Part shown: positions 10,870 to 23,477 of the stretch, in pieces
Layout of the letters: every line of letters starts with the position of its first letter
Position numbering within the stretch: the first letter of the stretch is position 1
The notes under the pieces: model-generated
What the model was told of the DNA's origin: nothing
The model's database searches: none
What the model saw: only the letters and a program-made list of their open reading frames with translations
Position numbers and translations under genes: made by a program
Source: Perilla frutescens
Taxonomy: Eukaryota; Streptophyta; Magnoliopsida; Lamiales; Lamiaceae
DNA: 64,000 nt
Assembly: GCA_026008535.1 (NCBI GenBank)
Contig: BRKX01000004.1
Location: forward strand, 54,754,501 to 54,818,500
Direction of reading: 5' to 3'

Positions 10870-11664
10870 GATTTAAGATATTGTTGTGCATTTACAAATA
10901 CTGTTCTCTGCTTTATACTCCAATGTTATTACTTAGACGAGTTAATCTTTAACAAACTTCTGTAGAAATTTGACAGTTGCTCAAGCAGACAAGATAACCG
11001 AGCAGAAGTAAACCTAAAATAGAAAATAATTAATAAACAAACTTTTGCAGAATTTGATGGTTGCTCATGCAGACAAGTTAACCAATTAAGGTTTGATTTC
11101 TACAATATTCTCGCTGCTAAAATAAAATAAATAAGAATAGATTATTGTGCATTTACAAATATTGTTCTCTGCTTCTATACTCCAATATGAATACTAAACC
11201 TGCAATAGAAAAAAATGGAGCACTCAAGTTCACAAGATGTCTTTAATGCATGATAGTGTGATATCCTTGTTCAATTGTTGAACCTGTAATTCATAATAGA
11301 GCCAACTAACTTAAGTATAGGTAGTAAAAGCACATGGTGTAGCAGCACATCAGCCTTTTATCTCTAGGATATTCAAATGTCATGCCAAGCAAGATAAAAT
11401 TGTCTGCAAGACCTTGTACACCAGTTCCTATTATTAGACCTTTTTTTCACAAGATGTCTTTAATGCATGATAGTGTGATATCCTTGTTCAATTGCTGAAA
11501 CTGTAGTTCATAATAGAGCCAACTAACTTAAGTATATGTAGTAAAAGCACATGGTGTAGCAGCACATCAGCCTTTTACCTCTAGGATATTCAAATGTCAT
11601 GCCAAGCAAGATAAAATTGTTTGCAAGACCTTGTACACCAGTTCCTATTATTAGACCTTTTTTT
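10870..11664. repeat. Tandem duplications inside the Helitron
   Basis: A near-perfect ~217-bp tandem duplication, 11231-11447 and 11448-11664, each beginning CACAAGATGTCTTTAATGCA. Upstream, a weaker pair shares GTGCATTTACAAATA and TGTTCTCTGCTT (about 10886 and 11147), and another shares AAACTT-TG-AGAA-TTTGA with GACAAG-TAACC (about 10952 and 11039). No coding potential. Bases 11665-12569 are AT-rich and without a recognisable gene. Confidence 0.8.
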
Positions 11665-12569
11665 TTTGCTTAGCAAGTACTAATGTAGGTAGTTTTTCAC
11701 AAGAACTAAGAGTTGCATGTCAATGTTGAATTTTATCATCAGACAATTTAGATAACTATGTCAGGTAATTATTAACGTGGGGTTGAAACACTGCAAAAAC
11801 CATGATTCTTCACCTCACAGAAAACAGAAACCATTAACATTAGCACAAAAAGAAGAAAAAAAAAAACCAGCCAAAATTTTACAAACTGAAAGAAAGAAGA
11901 ACTTACATCTGCCTATATTACAACAAAATGTATTGAACACAAGCATCACTTATAAAATAATAAAATACCAGAATCACTAAATTAAAACACACATCAACCA
12001 TTTTGTCAAAGTTAAAATATCGATTTCTATACCCTATGGCCTATGCTGCCAACAAGCTTTGTTGGTTGAAACTCCATAGGCACACCCTTAAAGAAATACG
12101 GGAAATGCATAACAAGAGAAAAAAATATATCCAATAAAACTATTCATCTATATATGTCAATAATAACCTTCTCTCTGACATATCCATGTATAGAAATCAA
12201 TGCAAGATTAAAGAAATATAGTTTTTGTAGGACTCGTGCACTCAATTATGTATAGTACCCAGGTTCTCCTGGTTGGTTTTTCTATTACAAGTGTCCTACA
12301 AATATAAAGGTGAAAAATATAAAGGTGAAAAATCAGATTACCTCATGGTCAAAAGAAGCTTATATATAAATAAATTATGAACAAAGAAACTTGTCTATAA
12401 GGAGTTCAGTTTCTCAATTATGCATAATCATGAGCATAAAAATAATGTTGCACAATTACGCTAGAAATGGAGATCCGGGAACTATTATCATAAAGTATCT
12501 TGGTTCTTAAATAACATAAGCATATTAATTTACAGGATTTAATATTATCTTGGTTGTTGAGCATAAAGG

Positions 12570-15216
12570 ATGAGTTTTCACAATGCCCGATCAAGTTTAT
12601 CAAGTTCATCTTCAGGTAATTTTTATTCTCTAATGATTATAATTTTTTTTATTATTATTTATATATTTGTAATAGTATTGGTTACATTACATGTTCCTTT
12701 TTCTATTTATTGTGCCTTCTTTTTACCTTTATGTATTTTAAAAATTACAGCTATAGAGGTATATCGACAAAGAAGACTTCTACAAATGAAAAGAAAACGT
12801 TCTGACTTAAAACAACAAAATTCATGTGATTTGAATTGTAAGTAATTCAATATTTATACATATATGATAAGCCATATATTACTAAATTTAAGTTCATATT
12901 GTTCACTTTAGGTTCAACATTACATGAATTACAAAAAGTGAGTGATTGCATTCATTGCGGTGCTGCAAGATTTGAGTATGAACCTCCTACTTTTTGTTGT
13001 GATAAAGGAAAAATTATACTTGCATTTTCAGAAGTTCCAGATGAACTCTATGAATTATTTACATCAGAATCAGAAGAGGCCATTAATTTTCGAAAAAACA
13101 TTCGCTCATACAATTGCATTTTTTCATTTACTTCATTTGGTGTAAAATTGGATAAAGAACTTGTATCTGCAAGACGAGGAGTCTATTCTTTTCGAGCACA
13201 AGGAATGGTTTATCATGATCTTCCTGGATTGATCCCACATGATAGTACAACTCCTGGTTTTTTTCAATTGTACTTTTATGAGACGAGGACCGATGTTGAG
13301 AACAAAATGAATGTTTTGAAAAATCATAATATATCTGAAATTGTTGTGAAGAAACTCCTAAAAATTTTGGAGGTTAATCCATATGCAAAAGTTTTTCGAA
13401 GATTAAAGGATTATCCTTCGATGGACAATGTTCAACTTCATATCTCAAAAAATGTGAATTTAGATCAGCGAGTGTATAATTCTCCACATGCAGATCAAAT
13501 TGCAGCTATATGGATTGATGGGAATAACGATAATATACCATTGGAGCGAGATATTGTAGTCCATGTTATTTCAGGAGAAAGATATAGAATAAAGCATTAC
13601 TATGGATGTTATGACCCATTGCAGTATCCACTTCTTTTTCTAAGAGGTGAAACTGGTTGGCATCAAAACATTAAGAAGATTACTACCACAATGTCTCCAG
13701 TTCATAGCACATATTTCAATGATACTTCTACACTTTCAAGAATTAGTACTGCAGATGATATTATATCTAGAGAACAACAAGGTATGCATGCAAAATTTAT
13801 TAAATTCATTTGTAAATTACATATACACACTAAAGGATTTAGTAATTAACATTTTAATAATTTTCGCATTATTGTATTAGAAAATTCTTATTTCTTATTT
13901 ATTTTATATGCTACTACATAATGTTAAATTTGTCATACATTTATATATTATTTTAATAATTTATAATTTGCAGGTGTGGGAAAACAGAATGATAAGAATG
14001 TCTCATGTAGAGAATATATTTGTTACAAGCTACAAATTAGAAATCCAAGACAATCTATACTTTTATTAGCAGGAAGACTATTACAACAACTTGCAGTTGA
14101 TATGTACATAAAATTGGAGACGACAAGACTAGATTTTTATCGTCAAAACCAATCAAGTATGAGAGCAGAATTGTATCAAGGAATTGTAGATAGTGTCTTT
14201 AAAGGAGAATTGAGAGGGAATGAAGTTGGCAAAAGAATTGTTCTTCCTGCAACATTTATTGGAGGTCCAAGAGATATGCGGTGTAGGTATCTTGATGCAT
14301 TGGCATTAGTACAAAGATTTGGAAAACTGGATCTTTTCATCACAATGACTTGCAACCCAGAGTGGAAGGAAATACAAGAAAACTTATATGTTGGTCAAAC
14401 AGCTCAAGATCGTCCGGATTTGACTTCTAGAGTATTTCGGGCAAAGTTGCAAGACTTTAAAGATCAATTATTTAAAAAAAAGATATTTGGAGCTATAGTT
14501 GCACATGTTCATGTAATTGAATTTCAGAAAAGAGGTTTGCCACATGTCCATATGTTGATAATTTTTAAACATGAGGATAAGATAAATATAACAGATGAAA
14601 TCGATAAGTTTGTCAGTGCAGAACTTCCTGATCAAGAAAAGAATCCAGTATTGTTTGAATTAGTGAAGAAACATATGATGCACGGTCCTTGTGGAGAGAA
14701 GAATCCAAGAAATTCTTATATGGTGAAAGGAATATGCAAATGCCATTACCCAAGGCCATATTGTGAAAGCACAATACAAGGTAAAGATGGATATCCAATT
14801 TATAAAAGAAGAAATAATGGATCAGCTACACGTGTTCGGAATGCAGAACTGGACAATCAGTGGGTTGTGCCATACATTGCATATTTATTATCCAAATACA
14901 ATTGTCATATCAATGTCGAGGTATGTTCAAGTATCACTGCAGTTAAATATTTGTACAAATATATCTATAAAGGACATGACAGAGTGGCAATTCATATGAC
15001 CCAAAATGAGGACAGAAATCAAGTTGATAAAATTAAACAATTCCAAGATGCACGTTGGGTGTCTTCTCAAGAAGCAATGTGGAGAATTTTTGAATTTAGT
15101 TTGAATGACATTTCTCCGGCGGTTGTGAACTTACAACTTCATCTACCAAATAAACAGTTTGTAGCATATCACAAAAGTCAAAATTTGGAAAATCTTTTGG
15201 TGTGTGATCATGTTTC
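12570..15216 (+). pseudogene. Helitron Rep/helicase, 5' part (HUH Rep domain)
   Basis: N-terminal half of the RepHel protein that nicks and replicates rolling-circle Helitrons. Likely exons: 12570-12615, about 12751-12839, 12912-13782, 13974-15216, with GT-AG introns and preserved phase. Visible: a Cys pair near the start of exon 3 (CIHCGAARFEYEP), the Helitron-like N-terminal region, the HUH motif in RGLPHVHMLI, the HGPCG...C.C.YP zinc-like segment, and the two-tyrosine motif KYLYKYIYKGHDR. These are the residues expected for metal binding and strand nicking. The reading frame is open up to the copia insertion at 15217-15221 (AAAAA duplicated), where it is broken; it resumes at 35060. The N-terminal ATG is the first in frame, just before a Ser-rich stretch. 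Confidence 0.85.
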
Positions 15217-15221
15217 AAAAA
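15217..15221. repeat. Copia target-site duplication, left (AAAAA)
   Basis: AAAAA immediately before the LTR terminus TGTTGGG at 15222. The identical five bases follow the other LTR terminus at 35055-35059. Removal of the element plus one copy leaves the Rep frame continuous across the site. Confidence 0.9.
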
Positions 15222-15969
15222 TGTTGGGTATCAGGGCCTGGCTAGGGTTCACCGCTTGTTTTCCGGCCTCGGCGGTCTACCACACTTGCTGCTCAAGCAG
15301 CTGTGAACTTAGGGCTTAGCTTTCTTATTCAGAGATGTAGCCTCAGACGCTAGATCAAGTAGATCTAGGGCTTCTTCTTCACAGGCTAGCTAAGTCAAGT
15401 GAGAATCTGTAAGAAAATGGACAAGCACACAGGTTAGTTCAAGTAAAGATATGAGATAAACTCACACAGAACATACATGATATATATATGTAAAATAGGG
15501 AGAGATTTATGAAGAAAAAGTGCCCAAAGGCACTGGTGGGCTCAGATTCTCCCAGGCACGGCGGCAAAAGGCAACTTCGGTGACTAATCGGACCCAGACC
15601 AGGAGGGAAGGGTGAGATGTAAAGCCTAGATGCTCTCACAGCCTTCTTCAACCCAGAGCAAACCCACAACCTCAACTTATAGGCCAACCAGGAACTCACA
15701 AGCAGGATTCCAGCCAGAGAAACAGAGGGTTGCAGCAGGGAGGCTCGGAGAAGAAGAATCAGAGATAGGGTTTTCAGTGTGAGGCATGAGAGAGAGAGGG
15801 TAGGGCGCCGCATTTTGTAGAGGAGTGAGAGAGATGAATAAGGAAAGTTAGGGTTGAGATAGTTATATATGGGAGGGATACGGGTGTCGGGTAGTGGGCT
15901 AGGGTTTGTAGTTGGGTCAAAGAAAAATAATAGAATTTGGGCCAGAGCAAATTGGGCCAACAACTCACA
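15222..15969 (-). repeat. Copia LTR (3' LTR in element orientation)
   Basis: 748 bp, from TGTTGGGTATCAGG to ...CCAACAACTCACA on the + strand. It matches 21468-22054 plus 34891-35054 with only scattered differences (for example GGCTTAGC/GGCTTACC). It is bounded by the TSD on the left and the PPT on the right. Confidence 0.92.
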
Positions 15970-15985
15970 TATCCACCTTTGGCCC
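15970..15985 (-). promoter_or_regulatory. Copia polypurine tract
   Basis: On the minus strand the sequence next to the LTR reads CCAAAGGTGGATA, a purine-rich tract close to the AAGGTGGAGAT form usual in plant copia. It is the expected primer for plus-strand DNA synthesis. The region between it and the pol end (about 15986-16321) has no gene. Confidence 0.75.
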
Positions 15986-16321
15986 TATTTGGTCTGTCAT
16001 AGTCACCAGGGAAATTGCTTGCCAAGAACTAGGAAATTGCATCACTGCCCCTTATTTTTACTCATTACTTATCTTAGACAAGATAAGGTCAGAGAGGGTG
16101 AGATATAATGCTATGCGGATTATACTCAGTCTCACACAACTTGAGAACAATCCCAAGTGCACTGACTCCAGTCAGAATTTGACTTTCCCAGTCCAGAGTA
16201 CTTATATATCCAGGTACCAAGAAGAGAGGGAGAGGGAGGAGAGAGAGGGAGAGAGAAAGAGCCCTTTTGGGCAGATCAGGATCCCACAGAGGTGGTCAGG
16301 GGATCCACCCTTTTCAGATCT

Positions 16322-17861
16322 TCAAGTCACTATGTTTAGAGCCTTTTTACAGGCTTTTAGTTTTGCCACAGGTAGGACTTTAGTTCCCATGTCTGAGGGA
16401 TTGTACTCAGATGGGATTTTATCCAAGAGAATTTCTCCTTTTTCCACAACATCACGGATAAAGTGGAACCTCACATCAATATGTTTTGTCCTGTCATGAA
16501 AAACAGGATTTTTGCACAGCTGGATAGCAGACTGGCTGTCAGAATACAAGCAAGGTATATCATTAATGTATTTAATCTCAGATAGGACACCCTTTAGCCA
16601 AATGGCTTCTTTTACAGCCTCAGTGGCAACAATATATTCAGATTTAGTAGAAGACAAGGCAACAATGTTCTGCAATTGAGATTTCCAGCTAATACATGCA
16701 TCACATAAGGTAAAAGCATATGAGGTTGTGGATTTTCTTTGGTTCCTATCATTTGCATAGTTAGAGTCAACATATCCCACACATTGAACACCATTAGAGG
16801 ATTTAGAAAATAATAAGCCATGGGACATAGTGTATTTTAAATATCTTAGCAGCCATTTTAAAGCTTCCCAATGTGGCATTCCAAGATTAGCCATGAATCT
16901 ACTCAAGCAAGGCACAGCATAAGCAATATCAGGCCTTGTGCTAATCATCAAATACATCACAGATCCAATAGCATTAGCATAAGGGACAAATTGCATTTCT
17001 TTTATTTCAGAGTCAGATTTGGGACATTGATCTTTACTTAGAATAAAATGAGAGGCAAGAGGTACAGATACAGCTTTACTGCTTTCCATATTAAATTTTT
17101 TCAAGACTTGTTCAGTGTAAGCAGTTTGATGCAATCTAAGAGTGTTGTTTGCTCTATCTCTGTCTATGTTCATGCCAAGGATTTTCTTTGCATCACCAAG
17201 ATCCTTCATATCAAAATTAGCACACAAGCAAGATTGAATATGCTTCACAGTATTCAGGCAAGGGCTAATCAGAAGCATGTCATCAACATAAAGGAGAAGG
17301 AACACAGGCACTCCAGATTTCATATAATATAAGCAATGGTCAAATTTACTCCTAGTGAAGTTCAAGCTTTGCGTGCACTTGTCAAATTTAATGTTCCATT
17401 GTCTTGGGGATTGTTTTAAACCATACAAGGATTTTTTCAATAAGCATACATGGTTAGGATGTTCTTTATCAATGTAGCCTTCAGGTTGATGCATATATAT
17501 ATTGTTTTCAAGCTCACCATGCAAAAAGGCAGTTGTAACATCCATTTGTTTCAATTCCCAATCAAAATGAGCAGTTAAAGCAATCATTATTCTCACAGTT
17601 GTAAATTTAACCACAGGAGCAAAGATCTCATTATAATCAATCCCTTCTTTTTGTGTGAATCCTTTAGCTACAAGCCTTGCTTTGTATCTAACATTATTTA
17701 TTTCTTGTTTGATTTTGAAGAGCCACTTGCATTCAACAACAGAGCATGATTCAAGTCTTTCAACTAATATCCAAATGTTGTTATCATGCAAGGATTTCAT
17801 TTCAGAATTCATGGCAGTGATCCATTTATCAGAATCCACAGAATTAATAGCTTCTTTGTAA
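16322..17861 (-). pseudogene. Copia pol, C-terminal part: reverse transcriptase and RNase H
   Basis: About 505 codons open, from WITAMNSEM, which opens the copia RT domain, to the end of RNase H. Seen: D of QMDVTTAFLHG, the catalytic YVDD (LLLYVDDMLL), the GYVDSNYAND segment and the SSTKSEY RNase H motif near the C-terminus. It copies the element RNA to DNA in the virus-like particle. It is separated from the integrase part by a one-base deletion at about 17862, so the single copia polyprotein frame is broken there. Confidence 0.9.
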
Positions 17862-19143
17862 GAGTTAGCTCAAATTTATCCACATTACTGAATACATTGA
17901 AGGCATACATAGACAGATTGTAATCATCATACTTGGCAGACACATTAACATTTCTTCTAGGTCTATCCCTAGCAAGTTGATAATTACTCAAGTCATTCAT
18001 GGCAGACACAGGTTCATGAGTAGATTCAGATTCATTTGAGCTAGTTTCAGGATCAGATACAACCATATTATCACTGTCATTATTTGAGGCTGAGTCATCA
18101 GGATTAATATTATCAATTAAGGCATCATTAACAACAGGTTCAGGTATAGAGGGGGAGGGATCATCCACCTTATTATCATTATTAGAAGAAAACAAGTAGT
18201 CATCAAAATTTTTATTCAAGATTTGCAAATTTTTCACATGTTCAGATGTAGCAGAGGGTACCTTTTCAGGTATGCAAGGAAAATCAAGCTCATTAAACAT
18301 CACATCTCTGCTTATGCAAGTTTTAAAACCAGGAACACTCTTATTCCATAATCTGTAACCTTTAATACCTTCAGGATAACCAAGGAAGACACATTTTCTT
18401 GCTCTGGGGTCAAGTTTACTCAGTTTTTGATGCACATAAGCAGCACAGCCAAAAATTCTCAGATTATTCAAGCAAATAGGTTTGTTATAAAACACAGATT
18501 CAGGAAGTTTACCATGCAAAGGAACAGATGGGGATCTATTAATCAAGTAACATGCAGTCATTAAGGCTTCACCCCAAAAAGGTTTTTCAAGACCAGAGGC
18601 AATTAACAAGCTTCTTACTTTATCAAGCAAGGTCCTATTCATTCTTTCAGCCACTCCATTTTGCTGTGGAGTGTATGGAACAGTCTTATGTCTTTTGATT
18701 CCTCTAATAGAGCACCAATGATCCATGGCTTGATTACAAAATTCTAGACCATTATCAGTTCTAAGACATTTTATATTCTTATTAGTTTGAGTTTGAATTT
18801 CTGTAGCCCATTTAGAAAACTTAGTAAACACATCAGATTTGTTTTTAATTAAGAACACCCAAGTTTTTCTGGAAAAATCATCAATTATAGATAAGAAGAA
18901 AACATTTCCACCATGAGTTGGATCCCTTGCAGGACCCCATACATCAGCATGCAGGTATTCAAGTATTTCAGAACTGACATGCTTTCTTGGATAAGGAATG
19001 GTAGCAGGTAGAGACATTTTATGATGTTTACCAAGCACACAAGGTTCACAGAAGGTCATATTAGATATTTTATCATTTCCAAAAGCACCAGCTTTACTCA
19101 GGATTTCCAAACCTTTATTACTCATGTGACCTAACCTAGCATG
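17809..19143 (-). pseudogene. Copia pol, integrase part
   Basis: Integrase region: the zinc-binding C..C (FCEPCVLGKHHK) following an H..H segment, then the catalytic core with D (LHADVWGP), D (TDNGLEF) and E (NGVAERMNR), then the copia-type acidic and Ser/Asn-rich linker before RT. It inserts the cDNA into the genome. It is in frame with gag, but an in-frame TGA at 19144-19146 separates them, in the position of the Trp that precedes the conserved HARLGH motif. The 3' frame runs into unrelated codons after about 17862 because of the frameshift. Confidence 0.9.
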
Positions 19144-19146
19144 TCA

Positions 19147-20679
19147 AAGGGCAGTTTTATCATGTTGAACAACATTAACAATAGGCAAAGGGACAGATTC
19201 AGCAGTCACATCATACAGATCACCTTTTCTTGGAGCATTAAAGTATAGCATTGAATCATTTTCAAATTTGAACCTTAAATTATTCACAGAACCATCAATC
19301 ATATGATCAGCAATTTTAGACACAGAGAGCAGGTTGAATTTTAATTTTGGAACATATCTCACTTCATTCAAGGTTAACATAGATCCATTCTCAAACTTTA
19401 AGCATACATCTCCCTTTCCAAGGATTTCACAATTTTGGCCATCAGCCAATGCAACATGCCCAGAGTTCATGAAGTTTAAATTATAAAACATGTCCTTAAA
19501 AGGGGTAACATGAAATGTGCAGCCAGAATCAATCAACCACTCATTATTATGCACATTTTTGGAAATAGCATTGGTATAATTAATAAACTGAAAATCATAT
19601 ACATCATGTACCATATATATACCACTGCCATCATAGTTTTCATGCATATTATGGATTTCAGGATCATGAGATGTCAGGCCATAATCATGAGGGTTCAAAT
19701 CAGACAACTGAGAATTATAGTGCATCACATTATTGGCATGATTATGCATGTAGCCTTTGTTCTTTTTAGGCAGCTTGCATCTATTTGAAAAATGACTTGG
19801 TTTTCCACAATTCCAGCATGTTTTCCTTGGTTTTTGATCAGAATTAGGATAGTAAGCATGATTTGGGACATGATTTGGAGCAACATGACCATGATTATGA
19901 GCATGAGAATGAGCATGAGCAGGAAAATTATACATAGAATCAGAAGAGTGAGATGAATGAGCATAATTTTGATTCATATACTGATTTTGCCTCATTTTCA
20001 TTTCTCTACTATGTCTTTCAGCAACCAGCACACTTGGATTCTCAGGATTCACAAAAGGTTTTTTAAACTCATGATTTCTGTTATTCACATACATGATGTC
20101 ATTCTGCAGAGGCTTAGATTTAAGTTGTTTGATTTCATTTTCCTTAGTTTTCAGGCAGCTAATAATCATATCACAAGTAACTTTAGAGCCACCATATTTC
20201 AAGGCAGTTTTCACATAAGAAAAAGTTTCAGGAATAGATCCAAGCAAAATTTGAGCAGAATACTTTTCCAAAGTGTCATCACCAGCTAATTTCAGATCCT
20301 TTAAAAGTTTTAAAAATTCCTCAACATTAGTATCAACATCCTTTGAAGGATCCATTTTAAAATTCATAATCTGATTTTGCAGAGAATAAGCAGCTTCTTC
20401 AGAGGTAGCAGCATATAAAGAAGTCAAATTTTCCCATAAATCTTTAGCACATTTAAGATGGGACACTTTTCTCACAACAGAACTGTTTAAATTCAACAAA
20501 ATAGTGGCTCTGGCACTAGCATTCAATTTAAGGAGATTTTTATCAGTTTCTTTTTCACTAATTCTTTCATAAATAGCATCTTGCAGATTTTCTTTTGTTA
20601 AAATGCATTCAACTCGAGTCTGCCAATCACCAAAGTCATCTTTTCCATTAAAAGGCACAGCATTCAAGTTATTCATCAT
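19147..20679 (-). pseudogene. Copia gag and protease
   Basis: Gag: a UBN2/gag-polypeptide-like domain (FGDWQTRVECIL...DLWENL...YSLQ), then a CCHC zinc knuckle CWNCGKPSHFSNRC, then the aspartic protease with WLIDSGCTFHV. The most likely start is the MMNNLNAVPFNG methionine at about 20679. The frame is open further upstream to 20835, but that extension is leader sequence. The downstream stop at 19144-19146 is a Trp-to-stop change (TGG to TGA) inside what should be one gag-pol frame. Confidence 0.88.
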
Positions 20680-20835
20680 TCCAGAACTCACAGAAACACC
20701 CAGAATGCAAGAATCCACTAGGGAACACATGAAAATCACCAAATAACCAAATTTCACCACAAACGTAATAGGATAACCACCAAAACACTTCAGAACAGGA
20801 GAAAACACTCCACAGGCCCTAAGAAGGGTGCACAA

Positions 20836-21450
20836 GGGGAATTTAGAGCTGAGGCTATCCCAGTTCTCAGCACAGATTGATTTGTGGAGCAGGGGTTCAC
20901 TCAGGTCAATCTCAAAACCCTACTAGGCCACCAACAGGACTTAGGGACACTAAGTCTTAAACACAGCAACTCTGAAACAGAGTTTTCAGATCAGATTCCT
21001 TCCAGGAATCACCACAACAGCAATAGCCACCACCAAAAATTATGCAGATATCATATAACAACAAATGGCAGAATAATAACACCAAATCAACCCAGAAAAC
21101 CCCCTTTTCAACTGAGAATCCCTTTCCAAAATTAGCTATCGGGGCAACCCACTTTGAGGAGACCCACAGGGGAATCCTGACGGTTCCGACCGTAAGCTAT
21201 ATTTTGGGAAAAGCTTGGAATACCAAAGGGATACCCAGAGAATAGAGAGGAAGCAAGAAAGGAAGCAGGATCGACAGATACCACAACTAGAAGTTTGAGG
21301 GTTTTAGAATTATACCAGAGCCGGTCTTCTCAGACAGGAGAAGACCGGACTTACCAAAAGTTTCAAGCCCAAGGGGGCGACTCGGTGCGGCCCTTACCGG
21401 CGGCGGGGTGAGGTAGATGTAGGCAGGAGGGTGCCCCGGCCAGGCCACAA
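20836..21450 (-). other. Copia 5' untranslated leader
   Basis: Between the PBS and gag on the minus strand. Small open frames on the + strand here have no family resemblance and are not called. Confidence 0.6.
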
Positions 21451-21466
21451 CTTGGCTCTGATACCA
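21451..21466 (-). promoter_or_regulatory. Copia primer-binding site (tRNA-iMet)
   Basis: The minus strand reads TGGTATCAGAGCCAAG, complementary to the 3' end of plant initiator tRNA-Met, one base inside the LTR terminus at 21468. It fixes the element orientation as minus. Confidence 0.92.
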
Positions 21467-21467
21467 C

Positions 21468-22054
21468 TGTTAGGTATCAGGGCCTGGCTAGGGTTCACCG
21501 CTTGTTTTCTGGCCTCGGCGGTCTACCACACTTGCTGCTCAAGCAGCTGTGAACTTAGGGCTTACCTTTCTTATTCAGAGATGTAGCCTCAGACGCTAGA
21601 TCAAGTAGATCTAGGGCTTCTTCTTCACAGGCTAGCTCAGTCAAGTGAGAATTTGTAAGAAAAGGGACAAGCATACAGGTTAGTTCGAGTAAAGATATGA
21701 GATAAACTCACACAGAAACATACATAATATATATATATGTAAAATAGGGAGAGATTTATGAAGACAAAGTGCCCAAAGGCACTGGTGGGGTCAGATTCTC
21801 CCAGACACGGCGGCAAAAGGCAACTTCGGTGATTAATCAGACCCAGACCAGGAGGGAAGGATGAGATGTAAAGCCTAGATACTCTCACAGCCTTCTTCAA
21901 CCCAGAGCAAACCCGCAACCTCAACTCATAGGCCAACCAGGAACTCACAAGCAGGATTTCAGCTAGAGAAACAGAGGGTTGCAGCAGGGAGGCTCGGAGA
22001 AGAAGAATCAGAGATAGGGTTTTCAGTGTGAGGGATGAGAGAGAGAGGGTAGGG
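21468..22054 (-). repeat. Copia 5' LTR, first part (split by Athila)
   Basis: Matches 15222-15811 of the other LTR up to GAGGGTAGGG, then is interrupted by the Athila LTR terminus at 22055. The last five bases (22050-22054, TAGGG) are the Athila target-site duplication. The remainder is at 34891-35054. Confidence 0.92.
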
Positions 22055-23477
22055 TGATGCGATATTTTATACCTCAAATAATAAGTCGTGTCATGTGCAA
22101 GTGTACACGGATGTAGCAAGCAATGATACGAGTCGAACCACAAGGAATAGGAGATATATTCTAAGATGCACAAATAATGCCTAATTAAATCTCAATCACT
22201 ATTTAAACCAAATAAGTCAAAGGAGTTGTTGTTCACTTCATTCATCAATCGAACATAAAGATTTAAAATTTATAATAACTTTCAACACTAAAGAGAGGAA
22301 ATTTACGGGTTAACAAAGGGGTTTAGGGTGTTGGATCCTTGATTTAAGGATTTACACAAACATGAAGATCATATATAAATCAAAACTTTATTTATGATGA
22401 GGGTTTGTTCATTTAGGCATTTTCTCAAACACCTAATATGCAAAAATGATGTTAAACTTGCTATCTCTAACAAGCATTTCACTCAAACATACAAAGAGTC
22501 CCCTCCACAAATTACAAACTTAAATGCTCATACATCTTTCAAAGTATAACCACAAGGTCTCATGGATCACCAACAAACACCAGATGAGCAAAACTAATCA
22601 CCCATTGAGCATAAAGATAAACATAAATGGAGGCCACCCATAAACAGTTACAATCACAACTTTGATCCACAAGATTTAATCAAAGAAATATACATTCATC
22701 CCACATTCATAATAAACATCCTCATTTCAAAGATCCTTCGCCCCAAACCCTAATTAAATTAGCTACTCATAATCTTAAAAGCAAAATAAATAACTTGAAC
22801 ATAAAACATAAATAGAGTTTAGATTAAACCGATAGAATGTACAAAGATTCCTCCTTTCACGAACACCCTTGGATGACTTCTATCTTCATCCAAAAACTCC
22901 ATCGTTTCTCTTTTTCCTTTTTTTTTCTATCTTTACAAAAGTTTTTAAATTTCTGAAGTGTAAAAAGTTCTCTCTTGAGAGAGAGAGAGCAGAGGTATAT
23001 ATCTGCCAAGGTAAAAAATTAAGGAAGGAATCCGCAAAACAAAAGGTAAAATTAGGATAAGGCAGTGAAAAGTCCGCATTTCGATGCAGCTGGGCGCGAC
23101 ACGGGGATGGTCGCGCCCCGACTCGCGCTGCAGATCACCGGACTTGAACGCGCGAAACAAGCTCTGCGTCGGAGCATGGTTGGTCGCCGTCTCAATCACG
23201 CTGTGACTCGCCGGCTGGTGGCGCGGTCCTGGTCGCCAGAGGAGTCGCGCTGCGACTCGCCGGTCGGCTCCGCGTCCAAGTCATCCAGTCGCCGGTGCAC
23301 TCGCGCTGCGGGTCACCGGCTGTGTCATGCGAGATTCTTTTGTTTCCAATTTCACCTAATTGTATACTTGGGTTAAATATTTGGTTTTGGACAACAAAAA
23401 ATATAAATAATTCAATATAGTTGTAGTGATTAAGCCATAATTTGCACCAATAACTAAGCACAAAATCCTAATTATCA
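22055..23477 (-). repeat. Athila LTR (3' LTR in element orientation)
   Basis: 1423 bp. Mostly AT-rich, but about 23085-23330 is GC-rich and contains repeated GAGTCGC-GCT-GCGACTC-like hairpin words. It is nearly identical to 33447-34885. Small open frames inside it occur in both LTR copies and are not genes. Confidence 0.93.

Noticed and set aside
22869..23376. Small frames in the Athila LTR, repeated at 34261-34708
   Set aside because: Present in both LTR copies because the LTR is duplicated; not genes.
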